Source: Flavobacterium sp. (GTDB taxonomy: Bacteria; Bacteroidota; Bacteroidia; Flavobacteriales; Flavobacteriaceae). From it: 64,000 nucleotides of DNA. Shown here piece by piece: positions 26,735 to 36,118 of the stretch. The stretch is from the NCBI RefSeq assembly GCF_027484205.1, contig NZ_JAIXUB010000001.1, forward strand, positions 191,528 through 255,527, given 5' to 3'. How positions within the stretch are numbered: position 1 is the stretch's first letter; each line of letters starts with the position of its first letter. The position numbers and the translations under genes were made by a program. The notes beneath the pieces are model-generated. The model was not told where the DNA came from. It worked only from the letters and a program-made list of their open reading frames with translations, and ran no database searches.

Positions 26735-26797
26735 ATGAAAAGAGAATATTTTATTGGTTTATTTGTTGTGCTTTTTATGTTGGTCAATATTCAATGA
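26735..26797 (+). CDS. possible 20-residue membrane peptide
   Basis: An ATG ORF too short for standard calling, reading MKREYFIGLFVVLFMLVNIQ. A charged start is followed by a single hydrophobic helix, as in many small membrane proteins. It follows the nested inverted repeat. Only composition supports it; it could be chance. Confidence 0.2.
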   Translation: MKREYFIGLFVVLFMLVNIQ

Positions 26798-26817
26798 AAT
26801 TTCCGAAACGTTTTTAA

Positions 26818-27519
26818 ATGTATATCAACAATCCAAATATCAATCTTCCCACAAATCCTGACACTATAGTATGGAAATATTTGGATTTATCGAAGTTTTT
26901 AGATTTACTACTTTCTAAAAAACTCTTCATGTCACGTTCCGATAAATTTGAAGATCAATATGAAGGTACTTTTAGTGAACCAACTTTTGAAGAAATCAAA
27001 AAATTATCTGAAAACAATCCTGACTTTTTAGATTTTTATAAATCACATCGCGAGAAAGTAGTAGTAAGCAGTTGGCATATCAATGAATATGAGTCATTTG
27101 CTATGTGGCAAATTTTCACACAAAATAGTGAAGGTTTGGCTATTCAATCAACTATTGGAAGATTACAAAAAGCATTGGATGTTGAAAAAAACTTCAAGCA
27201 ATACATTGGCGAAGTGAATTATATCGACTATAAAAAAGAATACATTCCGTTTGATGATATGTTTTTTCCATTTCTTTTCAAGCGAAAAAGTTTTCAATAT
27301 GAGCGTGAAGTTCGCATCATATCCGATTTATCTGAACAAGAAATAAAAATCAACGATGGTTTAAAAATTGATGTTGATATTACTCAATTGATTGAAAAAA
27401 TCTACATTCATCCAAAATCTGAAAATTGGTATAAAAAATTAGTCATCGAACTCGTTGATAAACTTGGTTTTGACTTTGAAATTGAAAAATCTGATTTGGA
27501 AAGTGATATTTTGATTTAA
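26818..27519 (+). CDS. DUF2971 family protein
   Basis: The 233-residue soluble protein has the DUF2971 pattern: KYLDLSKFLDLLLSKKLF near the start, SRSDKFEDQYEG, and WHINEYESFAMWQIF in the middle. Members are common in accessory regions and some sit near defence genes; the activity is not known. It begins shortly after an AT-rich gap and is followed by an AraC regulator on the same strand. Confidence 0.75.
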   Translation: MYINNPNINLPTNPDTIVWKYLDLSKFLDLLLSKKLFMSRSDKFEDQYEGTFSEPTFEEIKKLSENNPDFLDFYKSHREKVVVSSWHINEYESFAMWQIFTQNSEGLAIQSTIGRLQKALDVEKNFKQYIGEVNYIDYKKEYIPFDDMFFPFLFKRKSFQYEREVRIISDLSEQEIKINDGLKIDVDITQLIEKIYIHPKSENWYKKLVIELVDKLGFDFEIEKSDLESDILI

Positions 27520-27598
27520 AATTAGTTACAATTCGGTAAGTTTTAACTTTTATGTTACACAAATTTATCTAATTTTACGTAACTATATTTCACACCAA

Positions 27599-28429
27599 TT
27601 GGAAATCAAATTCTTTAAGCCAAAGTCAGAAATTCTTCAAAAATATATTGAAGGATATTACTTCTTGACCAATTCTAAATCTGATTTACCAATAGAATAT
27701 TTTACATTCCCAAACAATTATAGTATCGTTTCTATCATTGAAAATGCTGAAGTTCTCTATTCAGAAAACAAAGGCATTATCAAAGAGAAAAAAGGAAATC
27801 CATTAAATTCCGACTTAATTTGTCATTACAAAAAACCCATCAAATTAAGCTATGAGGGAAATATTAATGAAATTACATTTTATTTCAAACCACTTGGTCT
27901 CAATGCTTTTTTAGAAAAATCTTTATGCCATTATACTAATGATTTTTTTGCGAATTTTATACCTTTTGACGATTACAAAGAATTATTTACCACCATATTA
28001 AAAGAAAATAATTTAAATAAAAAAATAGAATTAATTGAAAATTATTGGTTGTCAAAACTAAAAGAATTTCAACATCCTTTTCTAAATCAAGTCATTAATG
28101 ATTTAAAAGACACCCAAAAAGAATATTCAATTTCAGATTTAGCCAAGAAATACAATACCACGCGTCAAAATCTGACCAAACATTTCGAATCAAACTTATG
28201 TAAATCGCCTTCCGATTTTAAAAAAATTCAACGATTTAGAGATGCTTTAAAATCTCATATGAACTCGAAAAACAAAAACAACCTTACTTCATTAAGCTAC
28301 GATATGTTGTTTTATGATCAATCTCATTTAATAAAAGACTTTAAATCATTAACTGGTTTGACTCCAAAAAATTTCTTCAAAAATATTTCATCTCAAGAAA
28401 ATGGTGAAGTGAATTGGTTATTTGTTTAA
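27599..28429 (+). CDS. AraC family transcriptional regulator
   Basis: The 276-residue protein has an N-terminal sensing domain (about 1-165; LPIEYFTFPNNYSIVSI) and a C-terminal AraC-type double helix-turn-helix, visible as YSISDLAKKYNTTRQNLTKHF and the end motif YDQSHLIKDFKSLTGLTPKNF. There is no ATG in frame upstream, and the first in-frame Met is far inside, so a TTG start is the best reading. It lies 232 bases ahead of the serine hydrolase operon and is the obvious candidate to control it. Confidence 0.88.
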   Translation: MEIKFFKPKSEILQKYIEGYYFLTNSKSDLPIEYFTFPNNYSIVSIIENAEVLYSENKGIIKEKKGNPLNSDLICHYKKPIKLSYEGNINEITFYFKPLGLNAFLEKSLCHYTNDFFANFIPFDDYKELFTTILKENNLNKKIELIENYWLSKLKEFQHPFLNQVINDLKDTQKEYSISDLAKKYNTTRQNLTKHFESNLCKSPSDFKKIQRFRDALKSHMNSKNKNNLTSLSYDMLFYDQSHLIKDFKSLTGLTPKNFFKNISSQENGEVNWLFV

Positions 28430-28661
28430 GATTACATTTTTACAATTTTCATCTATTTATAAGGCGTAGTTTTACTAAAATTAACGTAACCATTTTGTCA
28501 TGATAAATTTAATTGTAAAAATCGTTGTTACAGCTATAAACATTGTTGTAAGTTGTTTGTTTTAAATAATATAACCGAAGAAACTTCCATAATTTCAAAA
28601 ATCATCAATCAATTTTCGAATATTACTTTTCATGGAGTTTCTTTACAAATCTTGACTACTT

Positions 28662-29870
28662 ATGTATAATTACGTAAGCAAAATTATTTTTGCATTAATC
28701 ACACTGCTCAGTTTTCAAGTATGTAACTCTCAAATTAGAACCGAACAATTCAATAAAAATTTAAAATCAATCTCTAAAAAATCAATTCTACCTGGTTTTT
28801 CAGTCACTATTTTAAAAAACGATTCTATTTATTTCCAAAATGGATATGGTTTTGCAGAAAAAAAATTGAAGAAAAAATATACTTTAGAAACCATTCAACC
28901 TATTGGTTCAATTAGCAAAACAATTATTGGTTTTTCCATTATGAAATGTATCGATTTGGGCTATTTCACTTTAGATACAGATATAAACACTATTTTACCA
29001 TTTAAAATCCAAAATCCAAATTTCCCGAATTCAATTATAACAATAAAAGATTTAGCAACACACACTTCAAGTTTAATTGATAATGAAGCTACTTATTTAT
29101 CTTTATATTCCGTAGGAGAAAAACCTTTATTGAAATTAGGCAGTTTTTTAAATGAGTATTACTCAAAAGAAGGTAAATTTTATTCACTTTCAAATTTTGG
29201 AACTTTTGAACCAGGAAAAGAATACAATTATTCAAATATCGCATCCAGTCTAGCTTCATATATTATTGAATTAAAATCGGGTTTATCATTTGAAGCTTTT
29301 ACAAAAAAATATATTTTTGATCCCATAAAAATGAATGATTCACATTGGTTTTATGATAAATCGAAAAGTGAACATTATGCTACATTATATGAAATTAATA
29401 AAACAGATATTACTTATTTAAAACCATTTTTAAACAAAGACAATAGTGTAAAAATATATTCATGCATTACATACTCTGATGGAAGTTTAAAAACCTCAAC
29501 TCAAGATTTAACAAAATATACCTTAGAGATGATTAAAGGATTTTATGGAACATCTAATTTATTATCTAAAGAGTCCTATTCAACACTATTTCAAAAACAA
29601 TTTTCTGAGGAAAATATGCCACTAAATATGGATGTGAAAGAACCAAACCGAGCTGTTTTTTGGTGTTATAGTAAAAAAGGAAAATTGATTCACACCGGAA
29701 GTGATATTGGTGTAACTGCATTTTTATCTTTTGACCCAATAACAAAAATTGGAAGAATAATAATGATTAATGCGGCACTTGATGGCGAGAAAAATGATAA
29801 AGCCGTAAAAGATTTTATGAAAATAATTGGCGAAATTGAAAAATTTGAAGCAACATTAAATGAAAATTAA
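28662..29870 (+). CDS. secreted serine hydrolase, beta-lactamase/class C family
   Basis: A 402-residue protein with a signal peptide ending near VCNSQ. The three penicillin-binding motifs are present: SxxK at Ser83-Lys86 (GSISKT), YxN at Tyr190-Asn192 (YNYSN) and HTG in LIHTGSD. Such proteins can be DD-peptidases, esterases or beta-lactamases; which one is not clear, and the family is usually not a true resistance enzyme. It leads a tight plus-strand run with gaps of 1, 3 and 2 bases. The 232 bases upstream (28430-28661) hold no feature I can support. Confidence 0.88.
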   Translation: MYNYVSKIIFALITLLSFQVCNSQIRTEQFNKNLKSISKKSILPGFSVTILKNDSIYFQNGYGFAEKKLKKKYTLETIQPIGSISKTIIGFSIMKCIDLGYFTLDTDINTILPFKIQNPNFPNSIITIKDLATHTSSLIDNEATYLSLYSVGEKPLLKLGSFLNEYYSKEGKFYSLSNFGTFEPGKEYNYSNIASSLASYIIELKSGLSFEAFTKKYIFDPIKMNDSHWFYDKSKSEHYATLYEINKTDITYLKPFLNKDNSVKIYSCITYSDGSLKTSTQDLTKYTLEMIKGFYGTSNLLSKESYSTLFQKQFSEENMPLNMDVKEPNRAVFWCYSKKGKLIHTGSDIGVTAFLSFDPITKIGRIIMINAALDGEKNDKAVKDFMKIIGEIEKFEATLNEN

Positions 29871-29871
29871 A

Positions 29872-30675
29872 ATGAAAAAAACAATCCTATTTATACTTTT
29901 AGCAATTTCATCTTTTGCACAAACGAAAAATGAAAAAATTAAAATAATCCTAATGGGAACTTTTCATTATGGAGCAACTGGCGACAAAAACTCGACTAGT
30001 TTCAAAGATTTATTTTCTGAAAAAAGACAAAAGGAATTGGAATATATGACTTCAAAACTCAATGCTTTTGGAGTAAAAAAAATATTTGTAGAAACAGATT
30101 TTCGTGAACAAAAAAAATCAGATAGTTTATACAATGCTTATAAAAATGGTGTTTTAAAAGATTCCGTTTGGTTAAGACGTGAAGAAATTCAAGTAGCTTT
30201 TAGATTAGGAAAAATTAATAATCTTCCAATTATTGCCGCTGATAATCGACAAGATTTAGACTATAATCCATTAAATGAATACGAACAAAAACACAAAGAT
30301 GACAAACCAAATCCTGATTCATTTTTTGAAGTTCCTTATCCGTTTACCGAAAAATTAAAAAAACTTTCAGAAACACCATTACCTGAATATTACATTCAAT
30401 TAAATTCACCATACGCACGCCAAGCAAATCAATATGATTATTTACATTATGCCATGGCTTATGGTGAAAAAGATGATTTTACTGGTGAGCAATTTACCCT
30501 TTCATTTTATGATCGAAATTTGAAAATTTATAATAATATTCTTCGTAATATTGATGTGAAGAAAGATAAAGTAATTTTGGTTTTATTTGGTGCTTCACAT
30601 ACTAATATAATGCGTCAATTTTTTGAAAACCATCCGTATTTTGAAATTGTAGAATTGGAAACTGTTTTTAATTAA
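29872..30675 (+). CDS. DUF5694 family exported protein
   Basis: The ATG at 29872 (MKKTILF) directly follows the previous stop and begins a signal peptide (ILLAISSFAQ); an earlier ATG at 29860 would overlap the upstream gene. The DUF5694 pattern is visible: ILMGTFHYGATGD, KIFVETDFREQ and VLFGASHTNIMRQFF. The spaced GTFH, E and GASH motifs recall the TraB/ChaN-like metal-dependent hydrolase group. That relation is my inference. Lies within the serine hydrolase operon. Confidence 0.8.
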   Translation: MKKTILFILLAISSFAQTKNEKIKIILMGTFHYGATGDKNSTSFKDLFSEKRQKELEYMTSKLNAFGVKKIFVETDFREQKKSDSLYNAYKNGVLKDSVWLRREEIQVAFRLGKINNLPIIAADNRQDLDYNPLNEYEQKHKDDKPNPDSFFEVPYPFTEKLKKLSETPLPEYYIQLNSPYARQANQYDYLHYAMAYGEKDDFTGEQFTLSFYDRNLKIYNNILRNIDVKKDKVILVLFGASHTNIMRQFFENHPYFEIVELETVFN

Positions 30676-30678
30676 AGA

Positions 30679-31446
30679 ATGATTTGTACTAATTGTAAAA
30701 CTTCATTTGAAGGTAATTTTTGTTTTAATTGTGGACAAAAATCTAGTGTTCGCGAGTTAAAAATGCACGACTTATTTCATGAATTATGGCATTCTCTGAC
30801 TCATACAGATAAAGGAATTTTAAAACTTATTAAAGATTTATTTATTCATCCAAAAAAAGTATATTTTGGCTATTTTTCAGGAAAAAGAAAAACCTATTTT
30901 AGTCCAGTAACTTTTTTCTTAATTACTGCTACCATCTTACTTTTAATAGGAAATAAAATTTATGACTATGAAGATTATGTACGCAGTGCAAATAATCCAA
31001 ATGGTTTCAATGAAATGGGTCGTTTTGTTTTTGAAATGACAAAATTCAAAACATTAATTCTGTTGCCATTTCAGGTTTTACTTACATGGTTTTTTTATCA
31101 TAAAAGGTTTAATTTAGCAAAAATCATTGTCTTCTTTTTATACTTTCATGGATTGATTTTTGTAATTCAAATACTTTTATCTCCTATTTACTTTATCTTC
31201 ATATTAAAGAAGGAATTACTCGATAACTTTGTTTCAATTATTAGTTATATTTTATTATTTTGGCATCTAAATTCAATTTTTGGATTAAAAAAATGGAAAA
31301 CATATCTAATTAATTTTTTTGTTTTAAATTTGTTTTACATCCTAAATTATTTAATTACTTTTTATTTGATATACGGCGAAGGGCTTTTCGAACAAACAAA
31401 TACTAAAAATATTTTTGGATTTATAATTGAATTATACAAGATATAA
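30679..31446 (+). CDS. DUF3667 membrane protein with zinc ribbon (paralogue 1)
   Basis: It begins with a zinc ribbon, CTNCKTSFEGNFCFNCGQK (two CxxC pairs), then a conserved LWHSLTHTDKGILKLIKDL segment, YFSGKRKTYFSPVTFFL, and four or five membrane spans from about residue 78. DUF3667 proteins are widespread in Bacteroidota and lack a known function. It follows the DUF5694 gene after 3 bases and is followed by a paralogue after 2 bases. Confidence 0.85.
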   Translation: MICTNCKTSFEGNFCFNCGQKSSVRELKMHDLFHELWHSLTHTDKGILKLIKDLFIHPKKVYFGYFSGKRKTYFSPVTFFLITATILLLIGNKIYDYEDYVRSANNPNGFNEMGRFVFEMTKFKTLILLPFQVLLTWFFYHKRFNLAKIIVFFLYFHGLIFVIQILLSPIYFIFILKKELLDNFVSIISYILLFWHLNSIFGLKKWKTYLINFFVLNLFYILNYLITFYLIYGEGLFEQTNTKNIFGFIIELYKI

Positions 31447-31448
31447 CC

Positions 31449-32219
31449 ATGCATCATCATCTTTGTAAAAACTGCGATCATACTTTTGAAGGAAACTTTT
31501 GTTCTAATTGTGGACAAAAAACAAATACAATTCGATTAAATTGGCATTTCGTTAAAGATGAACTGCAATACACATTTCTTCATATAAATAAAGGGTTTTT
31601 ATTTAGTGTAAAAGAATTACTGACTCGTCCAGGTGATACTGTTAGAGAATTTTTAGAAGGAAAACGTGTAAAACATTACAAACCTATCTTATTAGTTTTT
31701 GTACTTGCTGGTTTGAATGGACTTCTTTCTCAAAACATTGATTACAAAGGTTTCATGCCTAAAAATGACACCAAAAATATTGTAGCTAATGAAATGCCTA
31801 AAATGATGAATTGGATTTTTAGTCATTATGCTATAATTGAATTAACTCTACTTCCATTATTTTCAGTATGTTCATGGTTAGCATTCAAAAAATATGGATA
31901 CAATTATATTGAAAATATTATTATAAACTGTTTTGCATCTGCTCAAAGGTTAACTTTTGGATTAATTACTATTCCATTAATGTATTTGATTGATACAAAA
32001 TATTTATTAACGTTTTCAAGCTTAATTTCAATACCTGTTTACGCTGTAACCATTTGGCTTTACCTTCAGCTATACAAAAAACACGAACTAGGAAATGTAA
32101 TTTTAAGATTACTACTTTTTGGATTCTTAGCAACTGTAGTGTTCTTCGGAGCAATATTAATTGCTTGTTTTATATTTCTTTATTATTTGGTTAAAACCGG
32201 TCAGTTAGAAATCAACTAA
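31449..32219 (+). CDS. DUF3667 membrane protein with zinc ribbon (paralogue 2)
   Basis: It has the same layout as the gene before it: zinc ribbon CKNCDHTFEGNFCSNCGQK, a TFLHINKGFLFSVKELL segment, FLEGKRVKHYKPILLV and C-terminal membrane spans. The two proteins are clear but diverged paralogues, so they probably form a heteromeric membrane unit or a duplicate with a split role. Its stop overlaps the converging lipoprotein gene by 4 bases. Confidence 0.85.
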   Translation: MHHHLCKNCDHTFEGNFCSNCGQKTNTIRLNWHFVKDELQYTFLHINKGFLFSVKELLTRPGDTVREFLEGKRVKHYKPILLVFVLAGLNGLLSQNIDYKGFMPKNDTKNIVANEMPKMMNWIFSHYAIIELTLLPLFSVCSWLAFKKYGYNYIENIIINCFASAQRLTFGLITIPLMYLIDTKYLLTFSSLISIPVYAVTIWLYLQLYKKHELGNVILRLLLFGFLATVVFFGAILIACFIFLYYLVKTGQLEIN

Positions 32220-32932
32220 ATAGGATTATACTCCACAACTTTCAACTCTTTATCTAATAAGTCTACAAACTGATAATGAACTTTGTCCGCTTTGTCGAAA
32301 GCACCATTTTTATTGATGTCTTCAATGGTTCTGAAGTACAATCTGTTTTGAGCTTCGATTACATTCCAATCGATAAATTCTTGTAAATCAACGGAAAGTT
32401 TTTTGAAATTAGTTCCGTCTATATTGCTGATATAAAGATTCTTAATATCATTTTCATCATGTTTTCCATCTTTGTTAGAATCCATATCTTCTAAAACATA
32501 AACTAAAAATTGTTTTTTAGTTTTATCAGCAATCGATTTTAAATAAGTAACGCGTTCAATTAAAACAGGTTTATCGGTTAAAACTTTCAATGAATCTGAA
32601 CCAATTTGTTGGAATTTAAAATTGCTTAAATAACCCGTGATTTCATTTTCACTCGCATTAGAAACCGTAAAGCTTGCTCTTTCTGAGCTTGAATATTTTG
32701 TTTTTGAACTTCCGTCAGAAACGCTAAATTCTCCAATTGGGTATAACAAAACCGATGTTCCTTCCATTTGAACAGGTAAATCTGCTACAAGAATTTTTTC
32801 AGCAACAGTTTTTACTTCACTCCTATCTTTTGAAGCATCTTCATAGATTACTTTTGGCTTTTCGGCTTCTTCCTTGCAACTTAAAAAAACGATTACAAGT
32901 GAAAGAAAAATATATTTTGTGAAATTTTTCAT
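32216..32932 (-). CDS. lipoprotein with EF-hand-like loops
   Basis: A 238-residue lipoprotein with lipobox VFLSC (Cys19). Two calcium-loop-like segments are visible: DSNKDGKHDEND and DINKNGAFDKAD, both with the DxNxDG or DxNxNG pattern of EF-hand or dockerin loops. A lipid-anchored calcium-binding envelope protein is the reasonable reading; the family is otherwise not recognised. Same strand as the membrane protein and TonB receptor genes that precede it. Confidence 0.65.
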   Translation of the reverse strand: MKNFTKYIFLSLVIVFLSCKEEAEKPKVIYEDASKDRSEVKTVAEKILVADLPVQMEGTSVLLYPIGEFSVSDGSSKTKYSSSERASFTVSNASENEITGYLSNFKFQQIGSDSLKVLTDKPVLIERVTYLKSIADKTKKQFLVYVLEDMDSNKDGKHDENDIKNLYISNIDGTNFKKLSVDLQEFIDWNVIEAQNRLYFRTIEDINKNGAFDKADKVHYQFVDLLDKELKVVEYNPI

Positions 32933-32956
32933 TTGGATACTATTTTTAATCTTTTA

Positions 32957-33643
32957 TCAAAGATATGATTTTTGACTGTATTTTCTATTTCTATTGAATT
33001 TTAGTAAAGCAAAAATATTTAGAACTACAAGACCAAGATAAGCAACGTATAGATACCAAACCTTTTTATTATATGAGATAAAAAATTCTTTTCTCTCTTT
33101 CTCTTTTTCTTTTGCTTCTATTTTTAAAGTTTCTATATATGTATAGTAACTTGTGCCGCAATTGACTGTTAGATGCTTATTCTCTTTTTCATCAATTTTT
33201 TTATTTTTCCTATTGCCATTTAATATCCATAAATTATTTTGGTAATCAATATAAGTTGGAGTATTTTCAATATTTAAAATATCCAAAATTTTAATATAAA
33301 CTTCATAAGTCATCTTTTTTCCAAATTGTAGTTTAATCCCATTGATGGTATCTCTAAATTTATTTTGAATTCTGAGAGATTTTTGAAAACTTCTTAAATT
33401 GTTTTTCTCCTTTTCTAATGTATTATTAAAAACAAATATTTTATAATTTCTTAAATTAGGAAAATCAAACTTCTCCAATATTTCATTAAAAGATTGTTTG
33501 TCAGCTAAACCCAACCTAATGCATGTATATTCCTTAAAAGAATTATTAAAGTTTAAAAACCACAAAAATAAAATTGGCAAAACAACCAAAGAAATCATTC
33601 CGGGAACATAAAAAATTTTTCTATGTTTTTTGATGATTTTCAT
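32957..33643 (-). CDS. membrane protein of unknown function
   Basis: A 228-residue protein with one span near the N-terminus (about 12-32) and one near the C-terminus (about 200-218), and a charged region between them that is likely periplasmic. No family was recognised. Its start codon abuts the TonB-dependent receptor stop with no gap, so it is the third gene of the M23-receptor operon and probably part of the same envelope function. Confidence 0.55.
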   Translation of the reverse strand: MKIIKKHRKIFYVPGMISLVVLPILFLWFLNFNNSFKEYTCIRLGLADKQSFNEILEKFDFPNLRNYKIFVFNNTLEKEKNNLRSFQKSLRIQNKFRDTINGIKLQFGKKMTYEVYIKILDILNIENTPTYIDYQNNLWILNGNRKNKKIDEKENKHLTVNCGTSYYTYIETLKIEAKEKEKERKEFFISYNKKVWYLYVAYLGLVVLNIFALLKFNRNRKYSQKSYL

Positions 33644-36115
33644 TTACAATCTAGCACTCAACTTCAAATTGAAAACTCTTGTTGTCATGTAATTTGGAAT
33701 TCCGTATTGATTTTTGGTATAAGCATCACGAACCCAAGTGTTAGTAATGGCATTTTGATTGTTGAACATATTGAAAATTTCAAATCCTAACGATAAATCT
33801 TTGAATTTTTTCAACCAATGTCCATCAGGTCTTGAAGCATTTTTTTCTGTAAATACATATGAAAATCCAATATCAGCACGTCGGTAATCTCTCAAACGAC
33901 TTTGATATTGATAAACATCAGCATACGATGGTGAACCTCCAGGAAGTCCTGTATTGTAAACCAAATTTAAGTATAATTTCAAGTTTGGAATATTAGGCAT
34001 ATAATCTTGAAAGAGAATTCCAAATTTCAACAATTGATCCGTTGGACGTGCAATAAATCCCTTATTATCTTGATTTTCTTCGGTTTTTAAATATCCAAAA
34101 CTAAACCATGATTCAGTGCCAGGAACAAATTCACCATTGATTCGAGCATCAAATCCATAAGCATAAGCAGTGGCATCATTATTTGCACGATAGCGAATAC
34201 GAACATTTTCTAAAGTATACGTATTTACATCGTTCATATCTTTATAATACGCTTCGGAAACCAATTTGAATGGACGATTCCACATTTTGAAATTATAATC
34301 GTTGGACAATACAAAATGTACTGATTTCTGAGCTTTCACATTAGGTTGGACAACGCCATCTTGGTCACGCAACTCTCTATAAAATGGTGGTTGATAGTAA
34401 AATCCTGTCGAAAAACGGAAAACCATATCTTGCTTCCAATTGGGTTTCAATGAAAATTGTGCTCGTGGAGAAAAAACAGTTTGCGATTTTGCATTCGAAA
34501 TATCATCACCAGAAACAGTCCAATTGTGTGCACGAACACCTGCATTTATCCAAAACTCATTTTCACCTAAAGTAGTTTTTGTATTAAACTGAGTATATCC
34601 AGAAAAACGATTTATGGTAATAAAATTAGTTGCTCTCACATCTTGAAATGGAACTAACGGACCAACATAAGGATTATATGGTTGGTCGTTTACAGGCAAA
34701 TCAATTATTGGTGGATTGATAGAAAATCCAGCAGAATCGATTACTTCCCACTCTACTATTCTATCGCGAATGTCTTCACGAGTGTATTTTAAACCCCAAT
34801 CGATTTGGAATTTCTTTTTCGCATTATGATTTCCTTTAATTTCAACATTGGTAATCAATGCATCTAAATCGTTTCGAGCATGATTTAATTGCGAGCCAAT
34901 TCCTCTGCTATACGTAACATCACCGAAAGTTTCTGAACCAATACTTGTATCAACTTCACCTAAAAAATAAGCAGCGTCAATATCATAATGTTCTTGCTCT
35001 TGTGTGTGATAAGTAGAAAGAATCAACTTATAATTAGAATTTTCTGTAGCCGAAAAAGTGGTTTTTACAGCTCCAAATAAAGTTTGATATTTATCATTTT
35101 CTTGTCCATCATAAAATATTAGTAAGGCAATTGGTTCACTAACTGTTCCAAAATTAGTTTGACGTGTTAAAGGTTTATAAACATATCTATTTTGTGATAC
35201 ATTTCCAAGAAAACTAAATTGCCATTTATCTGAAGGTGTGAAATTTACGTTAGTTTGAACATCGGCAAAAGTTGGTGTATAATTTGTCTGTGTTTCTTGA
35301 CTGTTTACCAAAAGTGAATTATCTCTATAACGAATTCCGGTAATTGCTGTCCATTTTTTATTTTTTGAAATTAAATCAACCGATGCGCTTCCGCCAAGAA
35401 AACTTGCTTCAAAACTAGCTCCAAATTTCTTTGGAGTTCTATAGGTAATATCTAAAACCGAAGACAATTTATCGCCAAACTTTGCTTGAAATCCACCAGC
35501 TGAGAAATCAACATTTTGAACTAAATCTGTATTAGTAAAACTCAAACCTTCTTGCTGACCGGAACGAACTAAAAACGGACGATAAATTTCTACTTCATTG
35601 ACATAAACTAAATTTTCATCATAATTCCCACCGCGTACATTGTATCCTGAACTTAACTCATTGTTATTATTTACGCCTGCAAAAGTTTTTAAAATACTTT
35701 CTACACCAGCATTTGCTCCGGGAATTTTTCTGATTACTTCAGGATCAATACTAATAATTCCTTGAACTCTTCGCTTGTTATTTGTAATTATAACATCATC
35801 AATTTGCTCAAAAGTACTACTAATTACAGGATTATATTCTAAAACTTCATATTGCTTTAATTGAAATGAAGCCGTAATTTTTTTGTAAGCAGGATGTGAA
35901 AAAACCAAAACCACTTTTTGATTTACAGGAAGTTCTAAAACATAAAATCCTTCTTTTGTAGATTTAGTTGAATTTACTTTATCTGTAATTAAAACGCCTT
36001 CTACAGGATTGTTTTTTTCATCAAGGATGACACCAGTAATTTTTGCTGTTTGTGCATAGGATACAAAACTTATCAGTACAAAAAGTAGTGATAAAAGGTT
36101 AATTTTTGTTCTCAA
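33644..36115 (-). CDS. TonB-dependent outer membrane receptor
   Basis: An 823-residue receptor with a signal peptide (ending SYAQ), a carboxypeptidase-like regulatory domain (ITGVILDEKNNPVEGVLI) at about 25-110, a plug domain at about 115-240 (IPGANAGVESILKTFAG, YNVRGGNYDENLVYV) and a C-terminal beta-barrel ending in a strand with the aromatic-type finish FNLKLSARL. It would import a large or scarce solute with ExbBD-TonB energy; the solute is unknown. It starts 3 bases after an M23 peptidase gene, with which it is translationally linked. Confidence 0.93.
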   Translation of the reverse strand: MRTKINLLSLLFVLISFVSYAQTAKITGVILDEKNNPVEGVLITDKVNSTKSTKEGFYVLELPVNQKVVLVFSHPAYKKITASFQLKQYEVLEYNPVISSTFEQIDDVIITNNKRRVQGIISIDPEVIRKIPGANAGVESILKTFAGVNNNNELSSGYNVRGGNYDENLVYVNEVEIYRPFLVRSGQQEGLSFTNTDLVQNVDFSAGGFQAKFGDKLSSVLDITYRTPKKFGASFEASFLGGSASVDLISKNKKWTAITGIRYRDNSLLVNSQETQTNYTPTFADVQTNVNFTPSDKWQFSFLGNVSQNRYVYKPLTRQTNFGTVSEPIALLIFYDGQENDKYQTLFGAVKTTFSATENSNYKLILSTYHTQEQEHYDIDAAYFLGEVDTSIGSETFGDVTYSRGIGSQLNHARNDLDALITNVEIKGNHNAKKKFQIDWGLKYTREDIRDRIVEWEVIDSAGFSINPPIIDLPVNDQPYNPYVGPLVPFQDVRATNFITINRFSGYTQFNTKTTLGENEFWINAGVRAHNWTVSGDDISNAKSQTVFSPRAQFSLKPNWKQDMVFRFSTGFYYQPPFYRELRDQDGVVQPNVKAQKSVHFVLSNDYNFKMWNRPFKLVSEAYYKDMNDVNTYTLENVRIRYRANNDATAYAYGFDARINGEFVPGTESWFSFGYLKTEENQDNKGFIARPTDQLLKFGILFQDYMPNIPNLKLYLNLVYNTGLPGGSPSYADVYQYQSRLRDYRRADIGFSYVFTEKNASRPDGHWLKKFKDLSLGFEIFNMFNNQNAITNTWVRDAYTKNQYGIPNYMTTRVFNLKLSARL

Positions 36116-36118
36116 GAT

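Noticed and set aside
26515..26787. 90-codon minus-strand ORF after the ABC exporter
   Set aside because: Composition follows the AT-rich inverted repeat; no promoter and no recognisable protein. The reverse of a structured region gives such frames by chance.
28662..29870. Resistance beta-lactamase
   Set aside because: SxxK and YxN fit the broad class C/esterase family, but nothing marks a true beta-lactamase and the setting is an envelope operon.
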